Origin: Flavobacteriia bacterium
Lineage (GTDB): Bacteria > Bacteroidota > Bacteroidia > Flavobacteriales_D > Crocinitomicaceae
NCBI GenBank assembly: GCA_009924735.1
Contig: RFQZ01000018.1
Span: forward strand, 1 to 51,720
Direction: 5' to 3'
Length of the DNA stretch: 51,720 nucleotides
In this document: piece after piece, positions 8,925 to 16,851 of the stretch
How positions within the stretch are numbered: the stretch's first letter is position 1
How the letters are laid out: the number at the start of each line of letters is the position of its first letter
Made by a program: the position numbers and the translations under genes
The notes under the pieces: model-generated
Databases searched by the model: none
Told to the model about the DNA's origin: nothing
Seen by the model: the letters and a program-made list of their open reading frames with translations, nothing else

Positions 8925-9809
8925 ATGAAAGTTTCAGGTTTTACCTTCATCCGAAATGCCATCACCTATGATTACCCAATCCTAGAGGCCATACTTTCCA
9001 TAGAACCTATTTGCGATGAAATTGTGGTAGCCGTCGGAAATTCAGATGACCAAACCCGTGCATTGATTGCCTCCTTGAATTTAGCTAAAATTAAGATCAT
9101 TGATACCGTTTGGGATGATTCACTGCGAGAAAACGGGGCTGTGTTGGCCGTTGAAACCAACAAGGCTTTTCATGCCATTTCTGCGGACAGTGACTGGTGT
9201 TTTTACATCCAAGGAGATGAAGTATTGGAAGAAGGTTCAGAATCTTTGATTCTCAATGCCATGAAACATCATTTGAACGATACAAAAGTGGATGGATTTT
9301 TATTCAATTACCGTCATTTTTATGGCTCGTATGATTACGTAGGCGCTTCTAATTCGTGGTATAAAAACGAAATACGCATCATTAGAAACAACCAAAAAAT
9401 TTATTCCCACAAGGATGCGCAAGGTTTTCGTAAAAACACCAATGAAAAACTCAATGTTATTTCCATTCCTGCACACATTCACCATTATGGTTGGGTTAAA
9501 GATCCTCGGTCAATGCAGCGAAAACAAGAAAATTTCAATAAGCTCTGGCACGACGATGAGTGGGTCGAACAAAACATTGAAAAAGTCGCCGAATTCGCCT
9601 ATGAGAAACACATTACACAACTTAAAAAATTCCAAGGACAACACCCGAGTGTCATGAAAAAACGAATTGAATCTATTAATTGGAAATTCACGATGGACAT
9701 TTCCATGGAGAAACGCACTTCAAAAGACCGTCTCAAAGACGTTCTGAAATTTTTTGGATTTAATCCGAATTATAAAAATTACATCAAGGTGGGCAAATTC
9801 TCAAACTAG
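8925..9809 (+). CDS. Family 2 glycosyltransferase-like protein
   Basis: This 294-residue protein begins MKVSGFTFIRNAITYDYPILE, the pattern of GT2 proteins that begin with an xFxRN segment. It contains SDWCFYIQGDEVLEE (about residues 90-104), where QGDE stands in for the usual DxD, and a later HIHHYGWVKDPRSM with family-typical histidines. The frame is open from a TTG at 8916, but the ATG at 8925 fits the conserved N-terminus. It ends the first part of the glycan block; a 97-base gap with a candidate promoter follows. Donor and acceptor are unknown. Confidence 0.8.
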   Translation: MKVSGFTFIRNAITYDYPILEAILSIEPICDEIVVAVGNSDDQTRALIASLNLAKIKIIDTVWDDSLRENGAVLAVETNKAFHAISADSDWCFYIQGDEVLEEGSESLILNAMKHHLNDTKVDGFLFNYRHFYGSYDYVGASNSWYKNEIRIIRNNQKIYSHKDAQGFRKNTNEKLNVISIPAHIHHYGWVKDPRSMQRKQENFNKLWHDDEWVEQNIEKVAEFAYEKHITQLKKFQGQHPSVMKKRIESINWKFTMDISMEKRTSKDRLKDVLKFFGFNPNYKNYIKVGKFSN

Positions 9810-9865
9810 CCCTTTCTTTTTCGAATCCGAAGTCACTTTCTGAACATTTAGCAACGCATTATTAG

Positions 9866-9873
9866 TACTTTCG
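9866..9873 (+). promoter_or_regulatory. Possible -7 element (TACTTTCG) for the PLP enzyme gene
   Basis: TACTTTCG differs from TAnnTTTG at one position and lies 33 bases before the ATG at 9907, in the largest gap of the glycan block. No convincing TTG -33 was seen, so this is weak. Confidence 0.25.
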
Positions 9874-9906
9874 CCGAATAGAAATTCAACACAACAATTT
9901 ACCCCC

Positions 9907-11160
9907 ATGGATCCTCACGATTTTAAACCAGAAAGCTTAATGATGACCTTCGGGTACAAGCCAGAACTTTCTGAAGGTGCTATCAAATGTCCTATTTTTC
10001 AAACTTCAACCTTTGTTTTTAAAAGTGCAGAAGATGGAAAAGCTTTTTTTGAAGTAGCCTATGGCAAGCGCGAAAAATTACCCAATGAAGAACTCGGGTT
10101 AATTTACAGCAGACTTAACAATCCGGATTTAGAGATTTTGGAAAACAGGCTTTGTTTGTGGGACCGCGCGGAAGACTGCGCCATTTTCGAAAGCGGGATG
10201 TCTGCGATTACGACGGTATTGTTAGAATTTTTAAAACCTGGAGATTTACTTCTGTACTCCAATCCGTTGTACGGAGGCACGGACCACTTCATTCATCATT
10301 TCCTTCCATCCATAGGTGTGCATGTCCTTGGATTTAACACGTCCCATACTGAGGCGCAAATTGTTGAAATGCTTGATGCTTGTGGACATGCAGACCGTTT
10401 GAAACTCATTCTTTTGGAAACCCCTGCCAATCCAACCAATGACTTAATAGACATCTCATTGTGTAAAGACATTGCGGTGCGTTACTCAAACCCTGAAAAT
10501 CAGGTTTTGGTTGCCGTTGACAACACGTACATGGGTCCTTTATGGCAACATCCGTTAAAGCATGGAGCTGATTTTGTCTTGTATTCAGCTACCAAATACA
10601 TCGGTGGACATAGCGACATCATTGCCGGTGCTGTTTTGGGAAACAAAATCTTGATGCAAAGAATTAAAAACCTGCGTACTTTCTTAGGAAACATGGCAGG
10701 ACCTTGGACTGGATGGTTATTGATGCGAAGCCTTGAAACGCTTAAAGTTCGAATGGAACAGCAACAAAGAAATGCCATCGAGGTTGCAAACTACCTATTA
10801 AACCATCCGAAAGTGATCATGGTAAATTATTTAGGGTTGCTGGACAAAGAAAGTAAGATGTATCAGGTCTTCTTAAAACAATGTGAGGGCACTGGCGCCA
10901 TGATATCATTTAGCATCCACGGCGGCGAAAAAGAAGCTTTTGCCTTTTTGAATAACCTTAAACTGATTAAATTGGCCGTAAGCCTCGGCAGTACAGAAAG
11001 CCTTGCAGAGCACCCTAAAAGCATGACCCACGCAGGCGTTGACGATGCCCTACTTGCCGAAATGGGAATTTCAGATTCTTTGATTCGATTGTCCATCGGT
11101 GTTGAACATTTTAGCGATATTATTTGGGACATTGAACAATCTTTGGCGCTTATTGATTAA
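9907..11160 (+). CDS. Cys/Met-metabolism PLP-dependent enzyme (cystathionine gamma-synthase / methionine gamma-lyase family)
   Basis: The 417-residue protein has the trans-sulfuration family layout: IKCPIFQTSTFVF near the N-terminus, YSRLNNPDLEILENRL, the cofactor-stacking region SNPLYGGTDH, VAVDNTYMGPLWQHPL, and the PLP lysine at K230 in SATKYIGGHSD. Close to the C-terminus are SLGSTESLAEHPKSMTHA and RLSIGVEH, both standard. Members make or break C-S bonds of homocysteine, cysteine or methionine, and the exact reaction is not decided by sequence. It lies 12 bases before the fused nonulosonate synthase, so they may share a transcript. It is not a PseC-type aminotransferase (DegT/DnrJ family), which is also PLP-dependent but has different motifs. 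Confidence 0.88.
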   Translation: MDPHDFKPESLMMTFGYKPELSEGAIKCPIFQTSTFVFKSAEDGKAFFEVAYGKREKLPNEELGLIYSRLNNPDLEILENRLCLWDRAEDCAIFESGMSAITTVLLEFLKPGDLLLYSNPLYGGTDHFIHHFLPSIGVHVLGFNTSHTEAQIVEMLDACGHADRLKLILLETPANPTNDLIDISLCKDIAVRYSNPENQVLVAVDNTYMGPLWQHPLKHGADFVLYSATKYIGGHSDIIAGAVLGNKILMQRIKNLRTFLGNMAGPWTGWLLMRSLETLKVRMEQQQRNAIEVANYLLNHPKVIMVNYLGLLDKESKMYQVFLKQCEGTGAMISFSIHGGEKEAFAFLNNLKLIKLAVSLGSTESLAEHPKSMTHAGVDDALLAEMGISDSLIRLSIGVEHFSDIIWDIEQSLALID

Positions 11161-11172
11161 ATTGGACATCCA

Positions 11173-12954
11173 ATGAAAAATCAACCTTACATCCTCATTG
11201 AATTGGCAAACACCCATGGCGGTGACCTCACCTACTTGCATGATTTGATTCGCGCCTTCGATTCCTATCAAGGCTCCTTCGGGATGAAATTCCAACCTTT
11301 GTCTCCAGAGACCTTGGCAACGCCTGATTTTGAATGGTATAAAGTATATCAAGACCTTTACTTTACCCCAAATCAATGGAGAGAAACCTTGGAATTGGCA
11401 AAAGAGACAAAAGACATTTGGCTTGATCTTTTTGATGCCTATGGTGTCCAAATACTCCGAGAAAACCTGCCAAACATTCATGGAATTAAATTTCAAAGCT
11501 CCGTGCTATTTAATACAGAGCTCATGGAATTGCTGTCCTCCCTTGATTTGTCCCATTGTCAGCTGATTGTAAACATTGCCGCGCAAGAAATCGAACAAAT
11601 TAAAGAAAGAATTTCCTACGTACAGGAAACGCTTCAACCCCAAGAGATTTGGGTGGAAATTGGTTTTCAATCGTACCCCACAGAATTACAAGACAGCGGA
11701 CTTTCTAAAATACACACCCTTCGGGAAACCTTTACAAACCCCATCGTTTTTGCCGATCACTTAGATGGAACTTCGGACGACGCGCTATACATTCCCTTGT
11801 TTGCTTTGCATCAGGGCGTAAATGTCATCGAAAAACACGTGATGCTTGGGGACAGAGAAACAAAATACGATCACTTTTCATCGCTAACCCCTGAACGTTT
11901 TGCCTTGATGATGGAAAAAATAAATGCATATCAACAAGCCTTTACGCAACCTTTCATCAATGAACGCGAGCAAAACTACCTTGCGAAAACCTTAATGATT
12001 CCCGTCGCCAAGAACGTACTTAACGCTGGAGATTTGGTACACCCTCACTCCGATTTGTTTTTCAGAAGATCCGGTAAACCAGGACTTACACTCCCCGAGA
12101 TTCAAGCCATTCAAAAAGAATTCAAGGTGCTTACTTCCGATAAAAAGCCCTATGACACTTTGCAAACCAGCGATTTCCGTCGCGCAAAAATTGGGGTCAT
12201 TGTTGCCTGCAGGATGAAATCTTCCCGCTTGAAAGAAAAAGCACTACTACCCATTGGCGATTTACCTTCCATAGAATTTTGCTTGCGCAATGCGTTAAAA
12301 TTTAAAGGCATACAAAAGGTAATCCTAGCTACATCTACAGAGGCACAGGACCAAATCCTGAAGCAACATACCTTTGATTCAACGGTTGGGTTTTATCAGG
12401 GACACCCTGAAGATGTTATGCAACGCTACATTGATGTTTGTGAAGCATATGATTTAGACGTGGTGGTGCGGGTTACAGCAGACATGCCCTTTGTAGACAA
12501 TGAAATATGTGAATTTTTACTCAATGAACATTTTTCTTCTGGGGCGGATTATACGGTTGGAAACGATGCCGCTGTCGGGGTTAATTTGGAGATTTTCAAT
12601 GTATCCATCTTAAAACGAATCAAATCACACTTTCCTTCGGCTGAACTGTCAGAATACATGACTTGGTATTTCCAAAACAATCCTGAACATGTAAAAATAC
12701 ACAAGGTCGATCTCCCTGAAATTTTTGTTCGACCTTACAGACTGACCTTGGATTATGAAGAAGATCTGATCTTATTTAATGAAATTCACGAAGATGTGCT
12801 CCCCTTAGCAGGTATCGAATATACCTTGCGGGATGTAATAACCTACTTAGATCATCATCCAGATATTGCTGCAATAAACTCACACCTGACCTTGAAATAT
12901 AAAACCGACCAATCTTTGATTGACCTCTTGAATGAGAAAACAAAAATTCAATGA
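11173..12954 (+). CDS. Fused NeuB-like nonulosonate synthase and SpsF-like cytidylyltransferase
   Basis: This 593-residue protein joins two enzymes. Residues 1 to about 265 form a NeuB-type TIM barrel with E10 in LIELANTH, the GMKFQ lysine, GFQSYP, and both expected metal-binding histidines, H196 (FADH) and H222 (IEKH). Residues about 275-335 look like a SAF (antifreeze-like) domain (MIPVAKNVLNAGD to LQTSDF). From about residue 339 an SpsF/CMP-sugar synthase domain follows, with ACRMKSSRLKEKALLPIG, GHPEDVMQRYID and RVTADMPFVDNEI. The N-terminal half would condense phosphoenolpyruvate with a six-carbon amino sugar and the C-terminal half would make the CMP-activated sugar. Key residues look intact in both halves. 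It overlaps the SGNH gene by four bases. Confidence 0.85.
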   Translation: MKNQPYILIELANTHGGDLTYLHDLIRAFDSYQGSFGMKFQPLSPETLATPDFEWYKVYQDLYFTPNQWRETLELAKETKDIWLDLFDAYGVQILRENLPNIHGIKFQSSVLFNTELMELLSSLDLSHCQLIVNIAAQEIEQIKERISYVQETLQPQEIWVEIGFQSYPTELQDSGLSKIHTLRETFTNPIVFADHLDGTSDDALYIPLFALHQGVNVIEKHVMLGDRETKYDHFSSLTPERFALMMEKINAYQQAFTQPFINEREQNYLAKTLMIPVAKNVLNAGDLVHPHSDLFFRRSGKPGLTLPEIQAIQKEFKVLTSDKKPYDTLQTSDFRRAKIGVIVACRMKSSRLKEKALLPIGDLPSIEFCLRNALKFKGIQKVILATSTEAQDQILKQHTFDSTVGFYQGHPEDVMQRYIDVCEAYDLDVVVRVTADMPFVDNEICEFLLNEHFSSGADYTVGNDAAVGVNLEIFNVSILKRIKSHFPSAELSEYMTWYFQNNPEHVKIHKVDLPEIFVRPYRLTLDYEEDLILFNEIHEDVLPLAGIEYTLRDVITYLDHHPDIAAINSHLTLKYKTDQSLIDLLNEKTKIQ

Positions 12955-13595
12955 GAAAACTGTTGATTTTTACGGATTCTTTAAGTTTGCCGAGAAGCCA
13001 TCCTGAATTGGTTACGCACCCTGAGACGTGGCCTGAAATGCTCCGGAAAGAAGGCTTTGAAGTTTGCCTGTCTGCCATTGGCGGAGCCACCTTGAAAGAC
13101 CTAGAAAAGCAATTGTTTTATTTTCAAAAAGACCGCTACTTTGACGCCGTCATTGTACAAAGTGGCATCGTTGATTGCGCACCACGTTTTGTGAAGAAAT
13201 GGGAATTAAAAGCCCTGCAATCCATTCCAATGCTTGGCGGAAAAATCCTTTCCTTGTTGAATAAAAACGGGGTACGAAAGGCGCGAAAAATTACCTACAA
13301 TGCGCCTGAAGCCTTTTTACAATCCATTCGAACTTTTGAAAATTCCTTCACTTGTCCGGTAGTGTTTTTAGGCATCCTCCCTGCAACAGAAGCCTATGAA
13401 AATACGCTCCCAGGAATCACTAAAAACATTGATGCTTACAACCAAATCCTTTCCTCTGCGAAACATTTTGTTTCATTAAATGCCATTCCTTCAGAAGGCA
13501 TCATGTCGGACCACCACCATTTGAATCCAAAAGGCCATCAATTTGTGAAGGAAAAGGTATGTGAAAAACTTACAACATGCGCTACAAGAACCTAA
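12951..13595 (+). CDS. SGNH/GDSL-type hydrolase
   Basis: The 214-residue protein shows block I as FTDSLS (S10 the probable nucleophile), the block II glycine region SAIGGATL, a modified block III (VQSGIVDCAPR), and block V as DHHHLNPKGHQF with the D187/H190 pair. SGNH enzymes are esterases or acyltransferases, and those in polysaccharide clusters often add or remove acetyl groups. There is no signal peptide, so it probably acts in the cytoplasm. It overlaps the synthase-cytidylyltransferase by four bases and the following GNAT gene by 19, a tight arrangement suggesting a shared pathway. Confidence 0.75.
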   Translation: MRKLLIFTDSLSLPRSHPELVTHPETWPEMLRKEGFEVCLSAIGGATLKDLEKQLFYFQKDRYFDAVIVQSGIVDCAPRFVKKWELKALQSIPMLGGKILSLLNKNGVRKARKITYNAPEAFLQSIRTFENSFTCPVVFLGILPATEAYENTLPGITKNIDAYNQILSSAKHFVSLNAIPSEGIMSDHHHLNPKGHQFVKEKVCEKLTTCATRT

Positions 13596-14575
13596 GCATC
13601 CAAGAAAAGCATTTGGGCGAGTATGCCTTGGTTCCCATTCGGATGAATGACCAATGCTTAATCAGAAAATGGCGCAATGAACAGATGTATCATCTTCGCC
13701 AGCAAGAACCCTTAACAGAAGAAAATCAAAGGATCTATTTTGATACAGTGGTCGCTTCTTTATTCACAAGCGAGCACCCTTCCCAATTTCTTTTTTCTTA
13801 TGTACAAGGGGGAGATTGCATTGGTTATGGTGGGTTGGTGCACATCAATTACGAAAAACAAAGCGCAGAACTTTCTTTTATCATGGCGACAGAATTGGAG
13901 GAGACACAATTTGCAATGCATTGGTCAAACTTCCTGAAACTCATACAGCCCATCGCTTTCCAAGGATTGGGTTTACAACGCATCTTCACCTATGCCTATG
14001 ACCTTCGTCCACACTTGTATCCCATCTTGGAAAACCATGGATTTTACAGAGAGCGTATCTTACCAAACGCACTGATCGAAGATGGAAAATCCATTTCTGC
14101 CATTGTTCACAGCAAATGGAATGCGAACTTACGTCCTGCCACCCCTATGGATGAAGACGTAACTTATCAATGGGCCAAGGATCCGTTGGTTCGAAAATAT
14201 TCCTTTCAGCAAGAAGAAATCACCAAGGAAGGTCACGCAAGATGGTTTCAATCAAAACTTGAAAATCCAAATTGTTTTTACTTCCTACTTCAAAGTGAAA
14301 AAACAGGTCCAATGGGTTCTTTTCGTTTGGATGTATTGTCGGCCGATAAACCTTGCACGGCTCACATAAGTTACTTGTTAGACCCAAAAACCCATGGAAA
14401 AGGCTTAGGCATTGCCATCTTGGTAATGGGAGAATTCGAAGCCCGACAACAAGGCATTTCTGTACTAATCGGAGAAGTTATAGCCGAAAACTCAGCATCT
14501 TGTGCTATCTTTGCCAAATTAGGGTACGAGCGGGAACTTCTTCATGACCGCATTCGCTATAAAAAGAGCCTTTAA
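13577..14575 (+). CDS. Tandem GNAT N-acetyltransferase (PseH-like C-terminal domain)
   Basis: The 332-residue protein contains two GNAT domains of the RimJ/RimL type. The first (about residues 12-175) starts LVPIRMNDQCLIRKWRNEQM but lacks a clear acetyl-CoA pyrophosphate loop; the corresponding stretch reads ELEETQFAMH. The second (about 180-330) has HGKGLGIAILVMGEF, a normal R/Q-x-x-G-x-G/A loop, and NSASCAIFAKLGYERE near its end. PseH acetylates the 4-amino group of the pseudaminic acid precursor, and this is the best candidate for that step given the neighbouring pseI. The first domain is probably non-catalytic or divergent. The stop overlaps the start of pseI by one base. Confidence 0.8.
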   Translation: MRYKNLSIQEKHLGEYALVPIRMNDQCLIRKWRNEQMYHLRQQEPLTEENQRIYFDTVVASLFTSEHPSQFLFSYVQGGDCIGYGGLVHINYEKQSAELSFIMATELEETQFAMHWSNFLKLIQPIAFQGLGLQRIFTYAYDLRPHLYPILENHGFYRERILPNALIEDGKSISAIVHSKWNANLRPATPMDEDVTYQWAKDPLVRKYSFQQEEITKEGHARWFQSKLENPNCFYFLLQSEKTGPMGSFRLDVLSADKPCTAHISYLLDPKTHGKGLGIAILVMGEFEARQQGISVLIGEVIAENSASCAIFAKLGYERELLHDRIRYKKSL

Positions 14576-15600
14576 TGTTCAAGCTTCCAAAAGACCATGT
14601 ATTTATCATTGCTGAATTATCTGCCAACCACAATGGCAGCTTAGCGACTGCTTTGGAAACGGTGAAAGCAGCGAAAAGAGCAGGTGCCGATGCGATCAAA
14701 CTTCAAACCTATACGGCAGATACATTGACCTTAAAATGCGAACAATCTGATTTTAAAATCAGTGGAGGCACTTTGTGGGATGGAAGGTATTTACATGATT
14801 TGTACTTGGAAGCATACACACCTTGGGACTGGCATGCCGTTATTTTCAAAGCAGCAGAAGAAGAGGGATTGGCTTGTTTTTCTTCTCCCTTTGACCCCAC
14901 CGCAGTTGATTTCTTGGAATCGTTGGAATGTCCCATATACAAAATTGCTTCGTTTGAAATCACAGACATCCCCTTGATAGCTTACGTAGCGTCCAAAGGA
15001 AAACCCATGATTCTGTCCACAGGCATCGCTGAAAAAGAGGACATCCAGCGTGCGATTGATGCATGTATTCAGATGGGAAACACGGACCTTACTTTGCTAA
15101 AATGCACTTCCTCCTACCCAGCTCCCATCGAAGAAGCCAACCTAAATTTGATGGTGCAATTTGCAAAGGATTTTCCTGTAAAAATTGGACTTTCTGACCA
15201 CACGCCTGGACATTTAGTCCCTGTCATTGCAACCTCCATGGGTGCACGCGTAATTGAGAAACATTTCATTTTGAACCACGAAATCGGTGGGCCAGACGCA
15301 GCCTTTTCATTGGATGAAAGTGAATTCACAGAAATGGTCAAACAGGTGCGAATGACAGAAAAAGCAATGGGTGACACAACCTATGACTTGACGCCAAAAC
15401 AACAAAGTGGAAAAGCTTTTAGCAGATCGCTTTATCCTTGTCAGGACCTACTAAAAGGTACCTTAATCACGAGCGAAATGGTGAAATCCGTTCGGCCGGG
15501 GCACAGCCTACACCCGATGTATTTAAAAGAATTGATAGGCAAAAAAACAACACGTGACCTCCTCCTTGGGGAGCGAATTTCAATGAAAGACTTTGAATAA
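14575..15600 (+). CDS. pseI: Pseudaminic acid synthase
   Basis: PseI condenses a 2,4-diacetamido-6-deoxy hexose with phosphoenolpyruvate to give pseudaminic acid. The 341-residue protein has E14 in IIAELSANHNG, DAIKLQTY, KCTSSYPAP (the version typical of PseI), the metal-binding histidines H209 (SDHT) and H230 (EKHF), and GGPDAAFSL. A C-terminal SAF domain follows (about residues 280-341, SLYPCQDLLKGTLI to GERISMKDFE). It is full length. It is the last gene of the block, and a second, fused NeuB-type synthase lies 1.6 kb upstream, so two nine-carbon-sugar synthases are present in one locus. Confidence 0.92.
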   Translation: MFKLPKDHVFIIAELSANHNGSLATALETVKAAKRAGADAIKLQTYTADTLTLKCEQSDFKISGGTLWDGRYLHDLYLEAYTPWDWHAVIFKAAEEEGLACFSSPFDPTAVDFLESLECPIYKIASFEITDIPLIAYVASKGKPMILSTGIAEKEDIQRAIDACIQMGNTDLTLLKCTSSYPAPIEEANLNLMVQFAKDFPVKIGLSDHTPGHLVPVIATSMGARVIEKHFILNHEIGGPDAAFSLDESEFTEMVKQVRMTEKAMGDTTYDLTPKQQSGKAFSRSLYPCQDLLKGTLITSEMVKSVRPGHSLHPMYLKELIGKKTTRDLLLGERISMKDFE

Positions 15601-15685
15601 TTCTACGATTTCAAAGCAAATGTAACAAAGCACTTGGAGGCATACTTCCAATAACCATGAAGGCCAAAGCGCCACAATTAAAATT

Positions 15686-16816
15686 ATGACATTTAACGAA
15701 CTCGATCTTATAGCGCCGATCTTAAACGCACTAGACAATTTAGGATATACCAATCCAACGCCCATTCAAGAACAAGCCATACCCATTATCCTTTCCGGAA
15801 ATGACATCATGGGTTGCGCGCAAACGGGTACTGGTAAAACCGCGGCTTTTGCCATTCCTATTTTACAGAATTTAACCAAAAACCCACGTCCGGATGGAAA
15901 ACGAAAAATAAGAAGTCTAATCCTTACGCCTACCCGCGAACTTGCGATTCAAATTGAAGAAAACATCAAAGAATACGGAAGAAACTTGGACCAACGTCAC
16001 GCAGTAATTTTCGGCGGGGTAAGTCAAGTAAAACAAGTAAACCAACTTAAAAACGGGGTGGATATTTTGGTAGCCACACCGGGACGATTGCTTGACCTTC
16101 AACAACAAGGATGCATTGATTTACGTCACCTGGAGATCTTTGTCCTTGACGAAGCGGACAGAATGTTGGACATGGGATTCATCCACGATGTAAAGAAAAT
16201 CATCAAACTCATTCCTTCAAAAAGACAAACCTTGTTTTTCTCTGCAACCATGCCTAAAGAAATCAAAACGCTGGCAAGTACCATTCTCACCAACCCAAAA
16301 CAAGTAATTGTAACGCCCGTATCCTCAACCGCAGAAACCATTTCGCAAGAGCTCTACTACGTTTCTACTTCGGAAAAAAAGAACCTGTTGTTGCATGTTT
16401 TGGACCAACAAAATGTTCCTTCGGTTTTGGTTTTTTCCAGGACCAAACACGGTGCCGACAGAATTGTAAAAATTCTTGCAAAAGCCAACATCACTGCCGC
16501 TGCCATTCACGGAAACAAATCGCAGAACCAAAGACAAAACGCACTGAATGGGTTTAAAACAAATCAGTTAAAAGTATTGGTAGCCACTGACATTGCAGCC
16601 AGAGGCATAGACATCGATGAACTGGCTTTGGTTATCAATTATGACGTACCCAATGTTGCAGAGACCTATGTTCACCGAATTGGAAGAACTGGACGCGCAG
16701 GTGCAAGCGGTAAAGCGATTTCATTTTGTGATCAAGAGGAACGAGCATACATCAAGGACATTCAAAAACTCATTGGATTGCAAATTCCAGTCGTGAAATC
16801 ACATCCTTTTGCCTAA
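15686..16816 (+). CDS. DEAD-box RNA helicase, RhlE-like, short form
   Basis: This 376-residue protein has all core DEAD-box motifs: the Q motif [10 protein letters not shown], motif [17 protein letters not shown], motif [15 protein letters not shown], motif [32 protein letters not shown] and motif [12 protein letters not shown]. It stops soon after the helicase core without the long basic tail often seen in this group. Such helicases unwind short RNA duplexes during ribosome assembly or RNA decay. It stands alone, 85 bases after pseI, and ends at a strong hairpin terminator. Confidence 0.93.
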   Translation: MTFNELDLIAPILNALDNLGYTNPTPIQEQAIPIILSGNDIMGCAQTGTGKTAAFAIPILQNLTKNPRPDGKRKIRSLILTPTRELAIQIEENIKEYGRNLDQRHAVIFGGVSQVKQVNQLKNGVDILVATPGRLLDLQQQGCIDLRHLEIFVLDEADRMLDMGFIHDVKKIIKLIPSKRQTLFFSATMPKEIKTLASTILTNPKQVIVTPVSSTAETISQELYYVSTSEKKNLLLHVLDQQNVPSVLVFSRTKHGADRIVKILAKANITAAAIHGNKSQNQRQNALNGFKTNQLKVLVATDIAARGIDIDELALVINYDVPNVAETYVHRIGRTGRAGASGKAISFCDQEERAYIKDIQKLIGLQIPVVKSHPFA

Positions 16817-16819
16817 TTA

Positions 16820-16851
16820 AAAACGGACTGAATACAATCAGTCCTGTTTTT
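16820..16851 (+). terminator. Bidirectional intrinsic terminator between helicase and yfhO-like genes
   Basis: GGACTGA (16825-16831) pairs perfectly with TCAGTCC (16838-16844) across a six-base loop. The flanking AAAAC and GTTTT can extend the stem past one bulged base. A T-run follows on the plus strand and another on the minus strand (from TAATTAAAAAC). The right arm contains the yfhO-like stop codon (16838-16840), so the hairpin is part of that coding sequence. Confidence 0.85.

Noticed and set aside
9907..11160. The PLP enzyme as the missing PseC aminotransferase
   Set aside because: Its motifs (SNPLYGGTDH, SATKYIGGHSD, LGSTESLAEHP) are those of the cystathionine gamma-synthase family, not DegT/DnrJ aminotransferases.
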